DNA of 64,000 bases from Lates calcarifer (GCF_001640805.2 NC_066850.1:7849927-7913926); one strand, 5' to 3'. Numbered from the stretch's first letter, positions 20,645 through 33,365 are shown. Made by a program: numbers and translations. The notes: a model not told the origin generated them from the letters alone.

Positions 20645-23600
20645 TTTGAGCACAAATATATTTTAGTCCCATAAAGGCTATAAAACTGACAAAATGTGAG
20701 TAAGTAAATTAAACACCAGAAAATGAATGAAGAAAAGGAATGGAGATACTGTAATGATGAGGAATTAAGATACTTTATTTCTTTGTGTGATGCCAAGTTT
20801 TTTCTCTTTTTGGTGTTTTGTTTGCTCACTTATTTAATTCACACTTTTTTGGCTTCTCTCTTGCCAAGTGCCCTTTCTTATCAGCTTTCCTCTCCTCCAT
20901 CTCCTCCTCTCATCTGTGTTGTCTTTGAGGAATTTTATCATCCACTCTTCTCCCTAACTCTTCCTTTTCCCTTTACACCCCCTCGCTCCTCCTCGTTTTG
21001 AAGGGCTTAGCGAGCACAGTGAACAGTAAACATTTTACAGCATTTTTGGGAACCATAAAGACTAGTCGTTTCATCTCAGTCCTAAAACCTTTTTTTTTTT
21101 TAATAATGTCAGTGACTCACTGCAAAGAAGTACACCTCCTCCTTTAGTGGGGGATATTTACAAAGTTGCCCTGCTCTCTGCTGCATGAGGTATGTGGGCT
21201 GGTGCAGGGTTTACCGAGTGGGAGCACTTGATTGCGTTTAAGGGTAAAATGTTGAGGGTTTGTCAAGTGTGTATGAGTGTGTTTGTGTGTCACTGTGTAT
21301 TCATGTGTCTACACATCCATATTATGAACTGTTGGCTGGTAACATATTATTACTGTTTTCCCCAGTAATTATAATATGCTATAATCAATTTCCCAATTTT
21401 AGAAATTATATTACACTTTCTTAGTGAAAAGTCAGTTCACTGTGCTACTGCCTTCTTATGAATATCATCCAATGCTATTTTAAAGCAGTGTGAAAACTAC
21501 AGGGGGACTTTAGACCCTTAATTAACATCTAGAACCTCCTGAAACCCTAAAAAAAAAAGGTCTTAAAAGGTCCATTATTCTGTATTTATCTGAACTGTAA
21601 AGTTTTATTGCGTGTTGCAAAGTGAAGAGCAGCACAGAAAATACAATTGACAGTGAACAGACAGTTCATGCTGCGCTATAATTGCAGTCTAACAGTCAGT
21701 TATTTTAATTGTCTCCAAATGTCAACCAGTTTGTAGCTTCACTACATGGAGAAATGGGCAAAATGATTTTTGGGCCGCAGAGGATTTTTTAAAAGTTGCA
21801 ATACCATGAGTGGCCACTGGGATCACAAACTGGCAGCATGCAGCGAGAGTGGCGCTGTCTTAGGTTTCATACATCCACAGTGCATTCAAAGGAAAAACTG
21901 GTAGTTGGACCATCTAGATTGTCTAAGCAAGCAGAAATACAAATGAATATGATCCACGTATCTACGTGTTTTTGTTATTTATATCATTTTATTTCCCTGG
22001 CAGTTGTGCCCTTGCAGCTGTACTTCTGCCTGTACTGCCCAACAGTCACCTCAGAGCCAACATTTGATAAATGTAGGCAAAGCCAGGTTTAATATTAATC
22101 GCTTGGGTCTCCTCTGACTTAGAATGTGATGCACACTTACTCTGTTTTTAGGCGGCACACATGGAACGGGACCCTCTCATTGTCAGAGGGTACTTTACAC
22201 TGAATCAATGCATGCCCCAACCCCAATTACCATTTAATTTTGGGTATAACTATCTGCATTCTTCTTGCATGCCAGCCTAAGAAAGCTAAAAGAAAGAAAA
22301 GGAATTTTTTGCTAATGTTTCTTGTAATAAGAGGACAAAAAAGGACACACACCTTGGAATGATGTAAATTTGCTGCCCTGACTGACAACTCCCCCTCAGG
22401 AGAGGCAACCAAGTTAATTTGAGTTTTAAAGGTCAGAAGCGGATGCTGTAATGAATTAGTACTGTCAGTGAGTAATGAAATCAGTGAAGAATAATGATTA
22501 AAAAATTTTGTTTTAATTAAAGTGACCACCAATACTGATGTTGACTCAACGAGTGCACGGTGAAACAGATATATTCAAGTGCACGAGTGAATACTAATAC
22601 TCTGAGAGGAGAGTCTTACTGTATGTAAAGATATACCCTGTTGTACTGTACGGTGCATTATATCATCATAAAATACTTCTCCCCAGACTACTGACCCTCA
22701 GCGTCTGTTTGTAGTTTTCTTCATCAACACTAATGAAACATCTGTCTGCTGTTTCTCCAACAGAGGCGGCACAGTTAATTGCAAATAGATTACCCTACTA
22801 ATTATGTCACTTTTCAATGTCCGTGTTTGTTTTTGAGCTTTTGAGCGAAAAAGGGGGAAGTGGTGTGTGTGTGTTTCTGTCTTGAGTCCTATGTTCACAG
22901 CTATGTAAACAACCTTTTGAAAATGCACCTTTGAGGATGTACTTATCCACTTATCGAGCTAGTTGTTGCTGTTGGTATTTTGCGAGGCTGTGCATTAGTG
23001 AATGTGCTCTACCTGGTAGACCAATAATGACCTCCGGAAACTTCATGTGACCCTCGTTTTTTTTTACTATTTTCATGAGGAGCAATCTCTGTCTCCCCTG
23101 TGGCGCTTTCCTTCATGAAATGTTTCATTTCATATCACAAGCTCGAGCACATGACCCTTGTTCAAAGGGCAGATCTGGATTAGAGGGATCTGTAGTATAG
23201 CCATTAAGATCTGTCTCATTCTCATTTCTCCCCTTTTCTCTATGTGTGCGGGTGCCTGGTAAGGGGATCCCCTAAGGCAGGAGGGGCAAGGGTCTGGGTA
23301 AAACATATAGGACTGCAGACTGCATTCAGTGCCTTCACCTTTCACTCCTTCCTCAGCGCAGGCAGACGAGGAAGAACAGGGAAGCAGAAGAGGTGGTTTT
23401 GAAATACCTGTTTCCTCCATGTGAAAGAGGCAAAGGTGGAGGCACAACATAGTGGTGGGAAGTGAAGTGAGAGAGACGAAGCAACGAGGAGAGGTCAAGA
23501 GGTTGGGACAGACAAGCTGGGAAAATGAGTAAGTGGATTTAATGAAACACGCAGTGGTTCACAGATTCAGACCTTCCTTCAGTGGAAAAAAAAATCAAAG

Positions 23601-25689
23601 ATGGAAGAGCAAGAATGATGGACAGAGATGCTAATTTCAATTTCAAACAGTACTCCATAATTGCCAGATATGAGCACTAGTAGCTACAAACAAAGTCAAT
23701 AAGTTGAAATGCGCTGACTTGAAATGAATACAAATGCTGCATGAAAGGAGGTGAGCAAAGGCAGGGGAGGGAGGGAATGAAAGGGAAAGTGAGAGAGGGA
23801 AGAGGGAGAAGCAGTGGGATACAAAGTGATGGAAACAAATGCCAAACTTGACATAATCAGAAGAGAGGGTGGTTAGTAATTCCATAGTAAGCTATAGGGT
23901 AAGGTGACCCAGCTGCTCTTGCGGGTATGTAAGTGGGCGTTCATGTAGCAGTCCAGAGGCACTTGAGGGATGCAAAGCTGTTCTGAGGTCAGCTCCAAAG
24001 GTACAAGCATGAGGCCTTTGCATTGAAAGAGCTGCCAAATCCCCAGGCCCACAGATCAGATGAAATTAAAAAATGTACAAGAAGGAACTATACATCTATG
24101 CCCAAGGCTCATCTTTAGCATACACAGGAGGGAAACAGAGGAAGCAGGAAAAAAATGAGAGGAGGGGACAAAGAAAGAGAAGATGGAGTGGAGAGCGAGG
24201 TAGTTATATGCTGCAATATAATCATCTCTTTTCATGTAATCTAATATTTCTCAATGTGGAAAAAATCTACATTGTTGTAGGAATTAATGAAAATGCATAC
24301 ATTTCCTATCTTTCCAATTAAATATAGGACTGGTCTTATGAATGCTGGGATGCTGATGATGAGTGAGTCTATAAAAAGATGCATTATTAAACACTATCAC
24401 CTCAAGCATCATGACAAAGATGCATAATTAACTCTACTCATCAAGAGACAAACTGGGACACTAATTATAAACATTTAATTTACTGTTATTAACTTAATTA
24501 ACATTGAATTACTTATTTCCTTAATGAACTGAAGATGTAGGTACATACCTACATAAATTCTTATGCTGTGTATTCAATTACCTCAGGTGGGATGTATTAA
24601 GTATCAATAATTGTGTTGTGATAACATGATACACTGATCCCCTCGGTAAGCTTATGTGGAAAATGTGTGCCCTTGTCCTCTGATGCACAGGAGGAGCAAC
24701 GTGGAGACAACCAACAACATTTCACACTGCTAACTACTAACCAGGCCACTAGTAAGAATAATATATAACATAATAATATCATCAGTGGTGTGACCCAGCA
24801 TAGAGAAAGAGATGGAATATGTCAACTATATATACACACTGAACAAAAAGAATTCACTGGATCAGCTTTGAGACTGAAGAAACGCCTGTGAAATTCCCTG
24901 CACAATATTACCAGGTTTGAGTCAGGTACGTAAATCACAGAAGCCTGCATAGTGGAAGTAGTCACAGAGGCTCTGACTCACAAAGTACCTGTATATACAG
25001 AGTGACAGTAAAACTCCGGGTCCAGCACACTGTAAGCCTGCAACAAGACATGCCGTAAGCTGCTTAATGTCACCACAGAACAGAGGAGAGCAGAGCTGAG
25101 GGAAGAGAACAGGATGGAGGAAGGGAGGAGTACGGATGGATGAGAGGACGAAAGAGAAAGAGAAACAGGGATTTGGGCCTGTGATAGGATGTCACAGGAT
25201 GGGTGAGAAGGGTGAGGATGACAAGGAACGAACAGGACGGGTGTGTGTTAGAGGGAGAGCACGCGGGGGCAAAGTAGACAGTGAAATGAGAAAGCCCTTC
25301 CAGACAGCTTGGTGACAGGCCTAAGCAACACCCCCCAAGTCAGTCGGCACATAATCCAGGTAACGTGGCACGAATAATAGATGAAACATCAAACGCCAAT
25401 CCCTTCCTCCGCCCTGCCAACCTCCCACCTTCAGCTAACCAACTATAGCTGCCCGCATGCCTGCCTGCCAACCAGCCCTTCCCATCCAAAATCCCCTTTC
25501 ATGTTACCTCTGTGCGGCACGCTCCAAAAGCTTATCACCGTTGACAAATCCTCTTTTTTTCCCCCAATATGCTGGGGAAAATAGAACAGAAGCATTTTTT
25601 ACTTCATACATATTTGTGATGCAGGGGGGAAAAAATGCTGATATGTTCATTATTTATTTGTTTTGAGCGTACATTTGTTTCCTTGGGTG

Positions 25690-25830
25690 GAGCGCGGTGG
25701 TGGCTAACATGCGGTGAAAGATGCAAGGGGTCCCGGCGCGTGGCAGGAAGACAGAGTGTTAGTGCTCCCATGGTGAGAATTTGAGGGGATCGTTACATAA
25801 ACATGGGGCCCATTAAGTATGGGGAATGTA
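25690..25830. promoter_or_regulatory. Candidate conserved noncoding element
   Basis: CpG-bearing, non-repetitive stretch (GGAGCGCGGTGGTGG near 25690, GTCCCGGCGCGTGGC near 25730) followed by TGAGAATTTGAGGGGATCG and ACATGGGGCCCATTAAG with a GGGCCC palindrome. It differs from its AT-rich surroundings. Regulatory function is inferred only from composition. Confidence 0.28.
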
Positions 25831-26338
25831 ATTTGTGGAAGTGACAGATCATTCTTTTTGTGTTGTCTGGTAATTGCAGACGCTGCATCATTGGGGCTGA
25901 GAGAGAGACAAATACGAGAAGGGTGCTTCAAAGTGGATGTGGTCATTGGCAGTGGAAGTCGGGTATTGTTTATGTGTGACTGCGTGTGTGTGTGTGTGTG
26001 CACCCGCTCCATCATATACAATGATGGTATGAAACTTCTGTCTCTCCTAGCGCGCTACTATGAGGCATTGCACCTTAAGGCTCTAGTTAGTGGAAGCTGC
26101 TAACACATAATTGAAAGTGGCAGAGAACTGACTGAACATCGCCGGGGGCAGAGAGAAGGTGGGGTTTGATCAGGAGTTGGGGGTCACAAAAGGGTAAGAA
26201 AGGGGAGGAAGCATGAGGGGGAGAATGGATGTCAACCTCCCGAAGTTACAGTACATGCTGAGAGGCTTCTGATAGAGAGTGATTGGAGCTCAAGGTTTCT
26301 TTTCCCTCTTCTTTCCCCTGACTGCTGCTGCACACACC

Positions 26339-26387
<49 letters not shown>

Positions 26388-26479
26388 GAATGGGAGCACA
26401 TACGCTGTTTTGGAGAGTCAGAATTTACCTCATCAGAGCAGAGTCCTCAGGGCCTGAGGGGGGTCTCCTCTGCCCTGCT
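25831..26479. other. Non-coding stretch with CA/TG repeats
   Basis: Unassigned sequence with a TG repeat at 25984-26000 and the long CA microsatellite at 26341. It has GGGG-containing purine-rich sequence at about 26140-26225. Confidence 0.6.
26341..26387. repeat. (CA)23 microsatellite
   Basis: A perfect CA run preceded by CACACACCAA. Confidence 0.98.
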
Positions 26480-26960
26480 TTCCCCTGCTCCCCCCTCTTC
26501 TCCTCCTCCCACCGCTTCCCCAACCCCTCGCACTTTTTCTTCGCGGTGCCCCAGAGCCGAGACCTTAATGAAGACGAATGCGAGGAATCAATTTGCGGCA
26601 TCTTCCCTCCATCTGGCTGGGGCTTGTCTCTGCGCCTCAATTAGCACGGCAGCTGGGGGAGAGCTCCTCCAAAGCAGCCCTATTACACACACCAGCGTCT
26701 TGCGGAGCAGCTACAGGCTACGGGCATCGCTGAGAGAAGAATGCATTAAAATGGGAGGAATGTGCTACTTAAAGCTTAGCAGCGAAAATCTGTTTTTCTT
26801 CTGAACCGAGGAATGAAATGATAGCTTTGCTCAACTCCACTCTGCGCCATTAAATGTTCTCTAACAACCCAGCTGATGAACAATAAAGAGAATAAGCTGT
26901 TCTAGTCAAGCATTAAAGTTGTATTACCATTTCTGATTTGTTGTGGAGGCAAAGTTGGGG
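26480..26960. promoter_or_regulatory. Candidate conserved element, possibly containing an exon
   Basis: This is a pyrimidine-rich lead (CTTCTCCTCCTCCCACC) followed by about 400 bp of complex, CpG-bearing sequence unlike its flanks. On the plus strand an acceptor-like TCGCGGTGCCCCAG (26542-26555) is followed by an open frame reading SRDLNEDECEESICGIFPPS and ending at TAG 26642-26644, which could be a terminal coding exon. The minus strand is also open here, so the frame is not diagnostic. Words such as GCATTAAAATGG and GCCATTAAATG resemble homeodomain sites. I favour a conserved regulatory element. A coding origin is the alternative. Confidence 0.3.
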
Positions 26961-27690
26961 GGAAAAAATTTACTTAAACTAGTAATTACTTGACTAATCT
27001 GTTATTACAATACAACAAATTAGCAATTGTTTGTTCACGTCCTTGTTGGAAAATGTTAGAGAATCCTCCACCTGTTACATCTGCAGAGATAAAGGTATAC
27101 AACTGTGCAGAGGAGGTATGTAAATAATACCACCCTGAAAAATCTGAACAAGAAAGCCCACATAAAAATAAAACAGACTGACGAGGCTTTGTAGAACAGT
27201 GCGTTTTTAGGATTCACAGTCTTACACTGCTTCTCTACAACAAGGAGGAAGAATCCACTGGGGTCTCAGCCAACAGTGGGGAAGATAAAACTACCTATAG
27301 CTACCTTAAAAAGTGGTGTGCATGAAGGTTATGCTGCTCACTGAGCTGAGAATTTGTCTCTGGTCTGTGCTTACTTGTCAATTCTACAGATACTGAATCC
27401 AAGACTGGCTGCTACTGACTGCCACAATCATCTGACACTAAAAGCCGCTGTTTCTCTGGATTATACCAGTGTAAGTCCAGTGTTATACACCGACCGAGGC
27501 TGACCAAATATTGACATGCCACTGTTCTACTGTCCCAGCTCAAATCGCTGGCGTCCATCATCCTGCATATCAGATTAGCGTGAAGCTAACAAATAAGGGC
27601 ACAGCAGTATACTGCCAATATCTAGTTTAATCTTGGGCATTTACAGTGTAAGCTTGTTATGATGACAAGCTTGGCAATGGAAGGCTGGGG
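26961..27690. other. Non-coding stretch, no gene recognised
   Basis: AT-rich unassigned sequence with scattered TAATTA words. No repeats or exon-like patterns stand out. Confidence 0.6.
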
Positions 27691-27965
27691 CAGATTTTAA
27701 CACCAGACTAAAGAGCTCAGGCAGACAGAGGCTCTGTTCCTCGGAGGGACAGCTCATTCTGAGTGGGCCCACAGAGGCTGGAGGGCTCGCACGGAGGACA
27801 CCCAGCGTGGCCTGGTACAGGAGGTGATCGGGGGACTTCTGGAGGCAATTTGGCAGGAGGAAATCTAATTAAGTGAGCAAATAAGCAAGTAAGCTCACTA
27901 TAGGCTCATTTGTTTGGCAGAAGCGTGCTCCAGGGGAGATTAATTGCCCTTAAGATAAAGGAAAA
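27691..27965. promoter_or_regulatory. Candidate conserved element with open frame and hairpin
   Basis: From about 27700 to 27868 the plus strand is open without an ATG. It has coding-like codons and includes EDTQRGLVQEVIGGLLEAIW before a TAA. The opposite strand is also open over much of the same region, and neither has clear splice sites. To the right lie TCTAATTAAG, a 7-bp inverted repeat (AGTGAGC 27872-27878, GCTCACT 27893-27899) and GATTAATTGCCCTTAAG, which are homeodomain-type words. It may be an enhancer or a small unrecognised exon. Confidence 0.28.
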
Positions 27966-29303
27966 TTGAGACCCAGAGGAAAATTGAACTCTTGGATGAA
28001 GTCAAGCCTACACTTTGTCCAAACACTTGTACTAGACTCTTAAAAGTCCTGTTATGTTTGTTCAAATCAAAGCGAAGTGGTGCTTGAAAAAAAATCAAGT
28101 AACTAGCAAATTTAATTTCCGCAGTCACACACACACTCCGTTGATGGAAGCTGTGCTATCAACAAGCCCTCTCCAGTGCCCAAAGCCAACAAAGCAATGA
28201 CAGTTACTCTGGCAGTAATGTGCTTTGTTATCATCTTTCATGCTAAATGGTCCCTTATCAAAGTGTGTAGGTGTGCGCACTCACCTAATTGAGTTCCCCC
28301 ATGTAGGTCATGCGTGATTCACAACATGCCTGCACATTTGCGCTCGCTCTTTCGGTCTCTCTACTCCTACTCTCTCACCCTCCCACTCTACTTTCTTGAT
28401 GCTGAGGACTTGCATTCTGCAGATATGTTAAAGCGTAAAAATGTAAGGTGATTTCAGGCTGACTTTGATACTGTGCTGCTTGTGGTTGGCGACAAAAATA
28501 TACATGGAGTTGGTGTTTCAGTCTAGATGAGAGGCATGAGGAGGAACAGGGAAGAAGGCAGGTGAAGAGGTATAATATTTACATACATATACAATCAATC
28601 ACATGCAAAGTGTTATATATAGATATCTATGCGTCTGTGTACAGTTTGGCTTCAAAAATCCCTCCCCCTGCAGCCTGTGACTCACACATACAATTCCTCT
28701 AACAGCGTGCCCTGCAGCGATGGCTACACACACCGCAGGATGAGTTGTGCTAAGCTCTACAGGGATGAGAGATGGGGAAGACCCCCCCTCATGCCAACAT
28801 AGAGGAGCCTCTGTCGTCCACAGCTATATGTGTGTGTGTGTGTGTCTGTGTTCTATGTACACATGCGTATGAGTCACAGCGAACAGTCCTGGTCCTGCCT
28901 CTGGGGCATCACTCCTCCCTGGCAGTGGCTGTGTCAGCATCAGAGACATTTTAGCCAAATGTCAAGCGTACTACTACTGTGACACATCTGCACTTATTTT
29001 TTCATTGTACATCTGCACATGTGTATGGCTGTGTGTGCATGACTGTGCACTGCAGTTTTAAGTATGCACACTTAATACTGCACAGCAGGTCATCTGTAAT
29101 TTTATCCAGCAGGTGTGCTTGGGAATAACTTATTTTTGTTTGAATCTGTCCCAATTTGAATCTAGCCAAACTATTCTTCACACAGTACTTTATCATAACA
29201 AAAATATAGGCTAGACTTTGGTTTGGAGGAACATTTGTAAGAGTATTTAATTATCACTTTGGTTGCTCAGTAATATCCTATCTGTGAGTGAAGCTGACAT
29301 CTA

Positions 29304-29325
29304 GGACATGCCTTGAGTCATGTTC
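29304..29325. promoter_or_regulatory. p53-family response-element-like motif
   Basis: Two RRRCATGYYY decamers, GGACATGCCT and AGTCATGTTC, are separated by 2 bp. Together they match the consensus at 19 of 20 positions (T at the third base of the second decamer). The middle also contains TGAGTCA, an AP-1 site. One such near match is not far above chance in 64 kb. Confidence 0.3.
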
Positions 29326-30032
29326 GATGTCCAATGTAACAAGCACAAGGTCCAGCATCTGCACTGAACCACCACCAGGATACCCTTGATAATGATTGAA
29401 AAGACCCATGAGGAAGAGAAAGAAGCCCCCTTCCCCTCTACACTGTATGACCCTCCCACTGTATGTCCTATCATGCTCTCTGGCCTTGGAACCTCCCCCA
29501 ACCACTCAACCAGTGAGTAGCTACAGTCTCTCTGAAGTCAGTCCACACCAATTAGCCTTTGCTGCAAGCTGTGCCTTCACACTGTCAGTGCATATCACCT
29601 GCTAGTTCAACACTGCCTATTAAAGACGGAGACGACTGAACATGGAGGTGGTCGAGAAGGCTGGCTCTCAGGAGTGGTGCTTGTCCGCTTGTTTGACTCC
29701 AGGAGAGAGATACATCTGCACCAATCAAGAAAACTCTGTCTCTACATCTCCTCAGCCTTTGTCATTATTTTCTTTTGGTTGCCAAATTTAAGGTGAGAAA
29801 AGCAGAGGAAGGGATAAAAATGCAATTGTGAGTGTCTTGTGTGAGTGTATTTGAGAGGGAAAGAGAAAAGGATGATTAGTCTTTGTTGGTCTGTGTAATA
29901 GGAGCATAGAATGTAGCCATAGGAAAGCTGCATCTCTGCTGCCCCTCTCAGGTATTCAGATGTAACTGCACCCTGTCTGCTGGGAGTTGGAGGTGTCTTA
30001 CACACACTCTCTCCATGCTTCCTGCCTCTCTG

Positions 30033-30051
30033 CCCCCCCCCCCCACCCCCC
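30033..30051. repeat. Poly-C tract (C12-A-C6)
   Basis: A homopolymer run in a longer pyrimidine-rich region (30000-30190). Confidence 0.95.
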
Positions 30052-31734
30052 TCCTCCCAACAATTCCTTCTTGCTCTGTTTTCTCTATTATTTTATGATT
30101 CCTCTCCCTCACTCTCATGCTTTCATGTTGTCTCTCGTAGCTTCGTCACTCTCACTCACCCTGCCCTCCGCTCCCTTCCCCTCCCGCTCTTCTGCTGCAG
30201 TGCTGTGTAATGGATGCCATGGCTATGCGTACCTGCTGTGTACAGTGAGCTCAAAAAATCTGTCAGCAGAGATAAGTTAGTATGTGACATGCACTTGGTA
30301 AAGACAGATGAGCAGCGATCTACACATACAGCACATGAGTCCATAAACAGTAAATAAATGTGTTCTGGCATAATATGTTTCCACAACTCCATATAATGAA
30401 CTAGAGTCACACATACTGGTTTAGCCACAGTCAAGTCCACAAGAGACCAATAACAAGGACCACTGGTAATGACTAAATTAATTACAAGCAGAAAGCCACT
30501 AAGGAACAGGCATGTTTTCACTGTTGCCTAGCATCAAATTAAAAGAATCCAGAAATCCATGATTACAATTCTATTAAAATTATGCTAACCCTCCCAGTGG
30601 TTAGGTTTAAAGCCACCATTAGACCAACAATTCCTAAATAAAACAGTACTGAAAATACAAAATACACTGTTTCTCAGAGCTTTCCAAGACAACCCCAACC
30701 AAAACAATTCTTGTAATCAAAAGCCCTACACACCAGTGGTCCACCCATCGAGGTGTGTAAATATAAAGACTGGTCTTTATACTATATTATGTCAGACCCT
30801 CCTTTGTGTGTAGCTGCACCCGTTTGTGTTTTCATGAAGTGACCTTGTATAATTCCCCCACACCGACCAACTCCAATCTAAGTAATTAATTTCAGAATAG
30901 GTGGAAACAGATGAGGTGGGGATAAGAGATGGATGTAACTGCCAAGGGTAACCAGTGCTGACAGATAATGATGGCATGTGAACCATTGTCTCTGGTGAAG
31001 AAGTCACAGATTTTGTGTCCTAAACAATCCAAGCTGAACTCTCCTCAAAGGCTTTTTATGGCAACATAACAATGTCACACTACTTCTGCCTTCTGACAGT
31101 CATTATTTGCACAAACACAAAAAGTCTGTCAGGAAACTGTAAACATAAGCTGTTTTAAGCTTTACCAATGACCAATATGGTTTTCCTAATGAGTACATCC
31201 ATTAGACATATGGTTTCCGATGAGGATTTTAATGTCAACGTTTAAAATGAAAATGGCTTTGCTGCACACTGTAGCTATAAGAGTAGAGTGCAATGACGCT
31301 GTCCTTGGTCCTGAAACACAGTGTGCTGACTGACTGGCCCTGGAGCTGTCTATGGAAACACATGGAATTACCAAGTTTATATTCATATCTCTTTCTATGT
31401 GGAGCTAATATAACCAGTCCCACAAAGTCATAGGAGCTGAAACTAAGTATGACGCATATGCAATTAAATGTACTGATTTTAATCACTGCAATTCTCATGG
31501 TATATTCACTGCTACCAGATGACAAGATTCTCAAACTATTTATGCTGAAGGCAAAATGTACTGAAAATGTGGCTGTGGCTGTGCTTGGGTAGTAGCTTTA
31601 CAGCAATGCAGTGACAGCACCACAGCTAAGTACAGAGTCTTGGGAAGATGTACTTAGAGCTTTAGTGGCGTATGCTAGACAGCAAAAGCTGACTGCGGAG
31701 TAGTGAGAGCACCACAGGGATGCCAAAGGGAGAC

Positions 31735-31800
31735 ACGAGAGGGAGCAAGACAGAGGGAGAGGGAGGGGGAGAGGAGGGGAAAGAGAGGAGGGGGATGACA
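31735..31800. repeat. GA/GGA-rich low-complexity tract
   Basis: The plus strand is almost entirely purine (GAGGGAGAGGGAGGGGGAG style). Confidence 0.9.
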
Positions 31801-32155
31801 GAGGAGCTTCCATTACTAAACAGAGGGAACATTAAGAAGATTTAATTTGCCTAATGACAAAGGCAGATCCCTAAATGGCTGCACACTATATTGTAGTGAA
31901 ACATATTCCATTAATGCAATATATCTCTGAATATTTAGGTCTGGCTCCCCCTGCTTTTTTTCTCCTTTCAGCTTTTCCCTTATTCCCTTTAGCTTTTTGC
32001 TTATACCCCTCTGTGCCAGTCCTTTTGTTACATAATATTGCGGACAAAAAGTACATAGAGGCTGGTGCATGTGCATCCATGCTCTCTTTATGTCTCCCTC
32101 TCTGTTCCTCTTTACTTCTCCATCTCCCCAATCCCTTTACTCCATCACATCCCAA

Positions 32156-32182
32156 ACACACACACACACACACACACACACA
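32156..32182. repeat. (CA)13 microsatellite
   Basis: A perfect CA run of 27 bases. Confidence 0.97.
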
Positions 32183-32392
32183 AAGCAAATTAGCTATTAT
32201 TCACGCACAGATGCACACTAAAATGCACACAGACACACACACGAGCACCCAAAATGACTGCACAAGCAAATGCAAATTCTTGTCTTGTTTCACACACACT
32301 CACTCAAATCAATGCAGTATGCGATTAACATCAAAGCAAAGTTTACATACCAAGCTCCAGGGTGTGGGTAAAGCTTATGCATTCATAATTGA

Positions 32393-32447
32393 ACACACAC
32401 ACACACACACACACCACACCACACACCACACACACACACACCACACA
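32393..32447. repeat. Interrupted CA microsatellite (CACAC/CACACC)
   Basis: A CA run broken by CC steps (ACACCACACCACACACCAC), suggesting an old, decaying microsatellite. Confidence 0.95.
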
Positions 32448-33150
32448 AAATGGGCCTTAACTTCATATTATTATTCATATTATAAAGTTACCATTACTCC
32501 AACTGAGCTAGAGGGCTGATGCACAAAAGAAATCTGGATGATTTTGCTAATAAGTCAATATAAATGAATGCATTCATAATGCTGCACATCTAAATTCATG
32601 CACAGAACTCACAGCCCTCAAAGGCTTCCTGTAGTACTGTAGAGGTACAGTTAGAGCAAAGGAAACCTGTAAATCATTACATATGAAAGATGGATTACCA
32701 TGTTGTTAGACCCTGGTTGGAGGGTTTGTGTTTTTGTGAGGCTTCATTTGTTTTAGTGGGTGCTCCAATTTGTTGCGTGTAAGCAGCTCATTTCTCTTTG
32801 TTAGCCAGCTAATAATGTTATAAGTCAGAGGCCTTTGTTTTGCTGGGGCCACAGAGGCGTTTGAGGGCTGCAACCCTCCATCCTCATATTCATTCTTTTG
32901 GAGCTATGCTTGCCTTCCTTTTGGGGCTGTCCCATATGACCTTGCTTTCTGCGGCTGTGTTAGAGATTAGAGATTAGATGGAGGAGAATACAACAGGGGG
33001 ATTTAGATTGTTAAAGAGAATCTACGGTTTTAAGGAGGGATGCCAAAGAGAAAAGAAAGGTCTTAAAAGATACATTAAAGCTGAGCCGCGATAGTACTGG
33101 GAGATGAGAAAAAAGGAAGAGCGAAGGAAGGGGCCTGGCATGCAAGCAAA

Positions 33151-33180
33151 TGTGTGTGTGTGTCTGTGTGTGTGCGCGCA
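33151..33180. repeat. TG/CG alternating repeat
   Basis: TGTGTGTGTGTGTCTGTGTG runs into TGTGCGCGCATG, an alternating purine-pyrimidine tract with Z-DNA potential. Confidence 0.9.
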
Positions 33181-33214
33181 TGCTTTCCTCTTTGTATGCC
33201 TTCGGCTAGAAGTG

Positions 33215-33365
33215 GTGGGAGGTCTTTCGTTTTTATTCCAACATAGTCATTAATCCCCTAATTGTGCTTAATTACCTGATGGCTCTAATTAGGGCCCTTG
33301 ATAGTATAAGAGGAGCGACCCTCCTGATCGCCCTCAAGGAGGCATAAAAAGACCCCTGGCTGGCT
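33215..33365. promoter_or_regulatory. Homeodomain-site cluster, likely enhancer
   Basis: Over 42 bp the plus strand has TAATCCC (33251-33257, OTX/PITX-type), CTAATTG (33258-33264), TTAATTAC (33268-33275) and the palindrome CTAATTAG (33285-33292). The latter three are Antp-class or paired-class cores. A GAGGAGCGACCCTCCTGATCG segment and a GGCATAAAAAG word follow. The stretch is non-repetitive and sits between TG repeats. The density of distinct TAAT cores with intact palindromy is characteristic of conserved developmental enhancers. Confidence 0.42.

Larger units (their letters stand above)
17759..25689. other. Long non-coding stretch, no gene recognised
   Basis: Nearly 8 kb without a supported exon. 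Purine-rich blocks occur at about 18480-18720, 23750-23820 and 24130-24200. Pyrimidine-rich ones occur at about 20850-21000. Short GA repeats (20627-20644), A/T homopolymers (21091-21102, 21549-21558) and TG-rich stretches (21268-21300, 22862-22876) are present. The left half of an RE1-like motif, GGCGCTGTCTTAGGT, sits at 21851-21865. An AT-rich cluster of TTAATTAAC homeodomain cores lies near 24476-24506. None is enough to call a gene. Confidence 0.55.
27966..33150. other. Long non-coding stretch with simple repeats
   Basis: Unassigned sequence. A strong minus-strand donor motif (TAG then GTGAGT) near 28283-28290 lacks an open exon. A p53-type element lies at 29304-29325. A C12 run, a purine block at 31735-31800 and two CA microsatellites are listed separately. 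TG repeats occur at 28829-28845. Nothing supports a gene. Confidence 0.55.
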
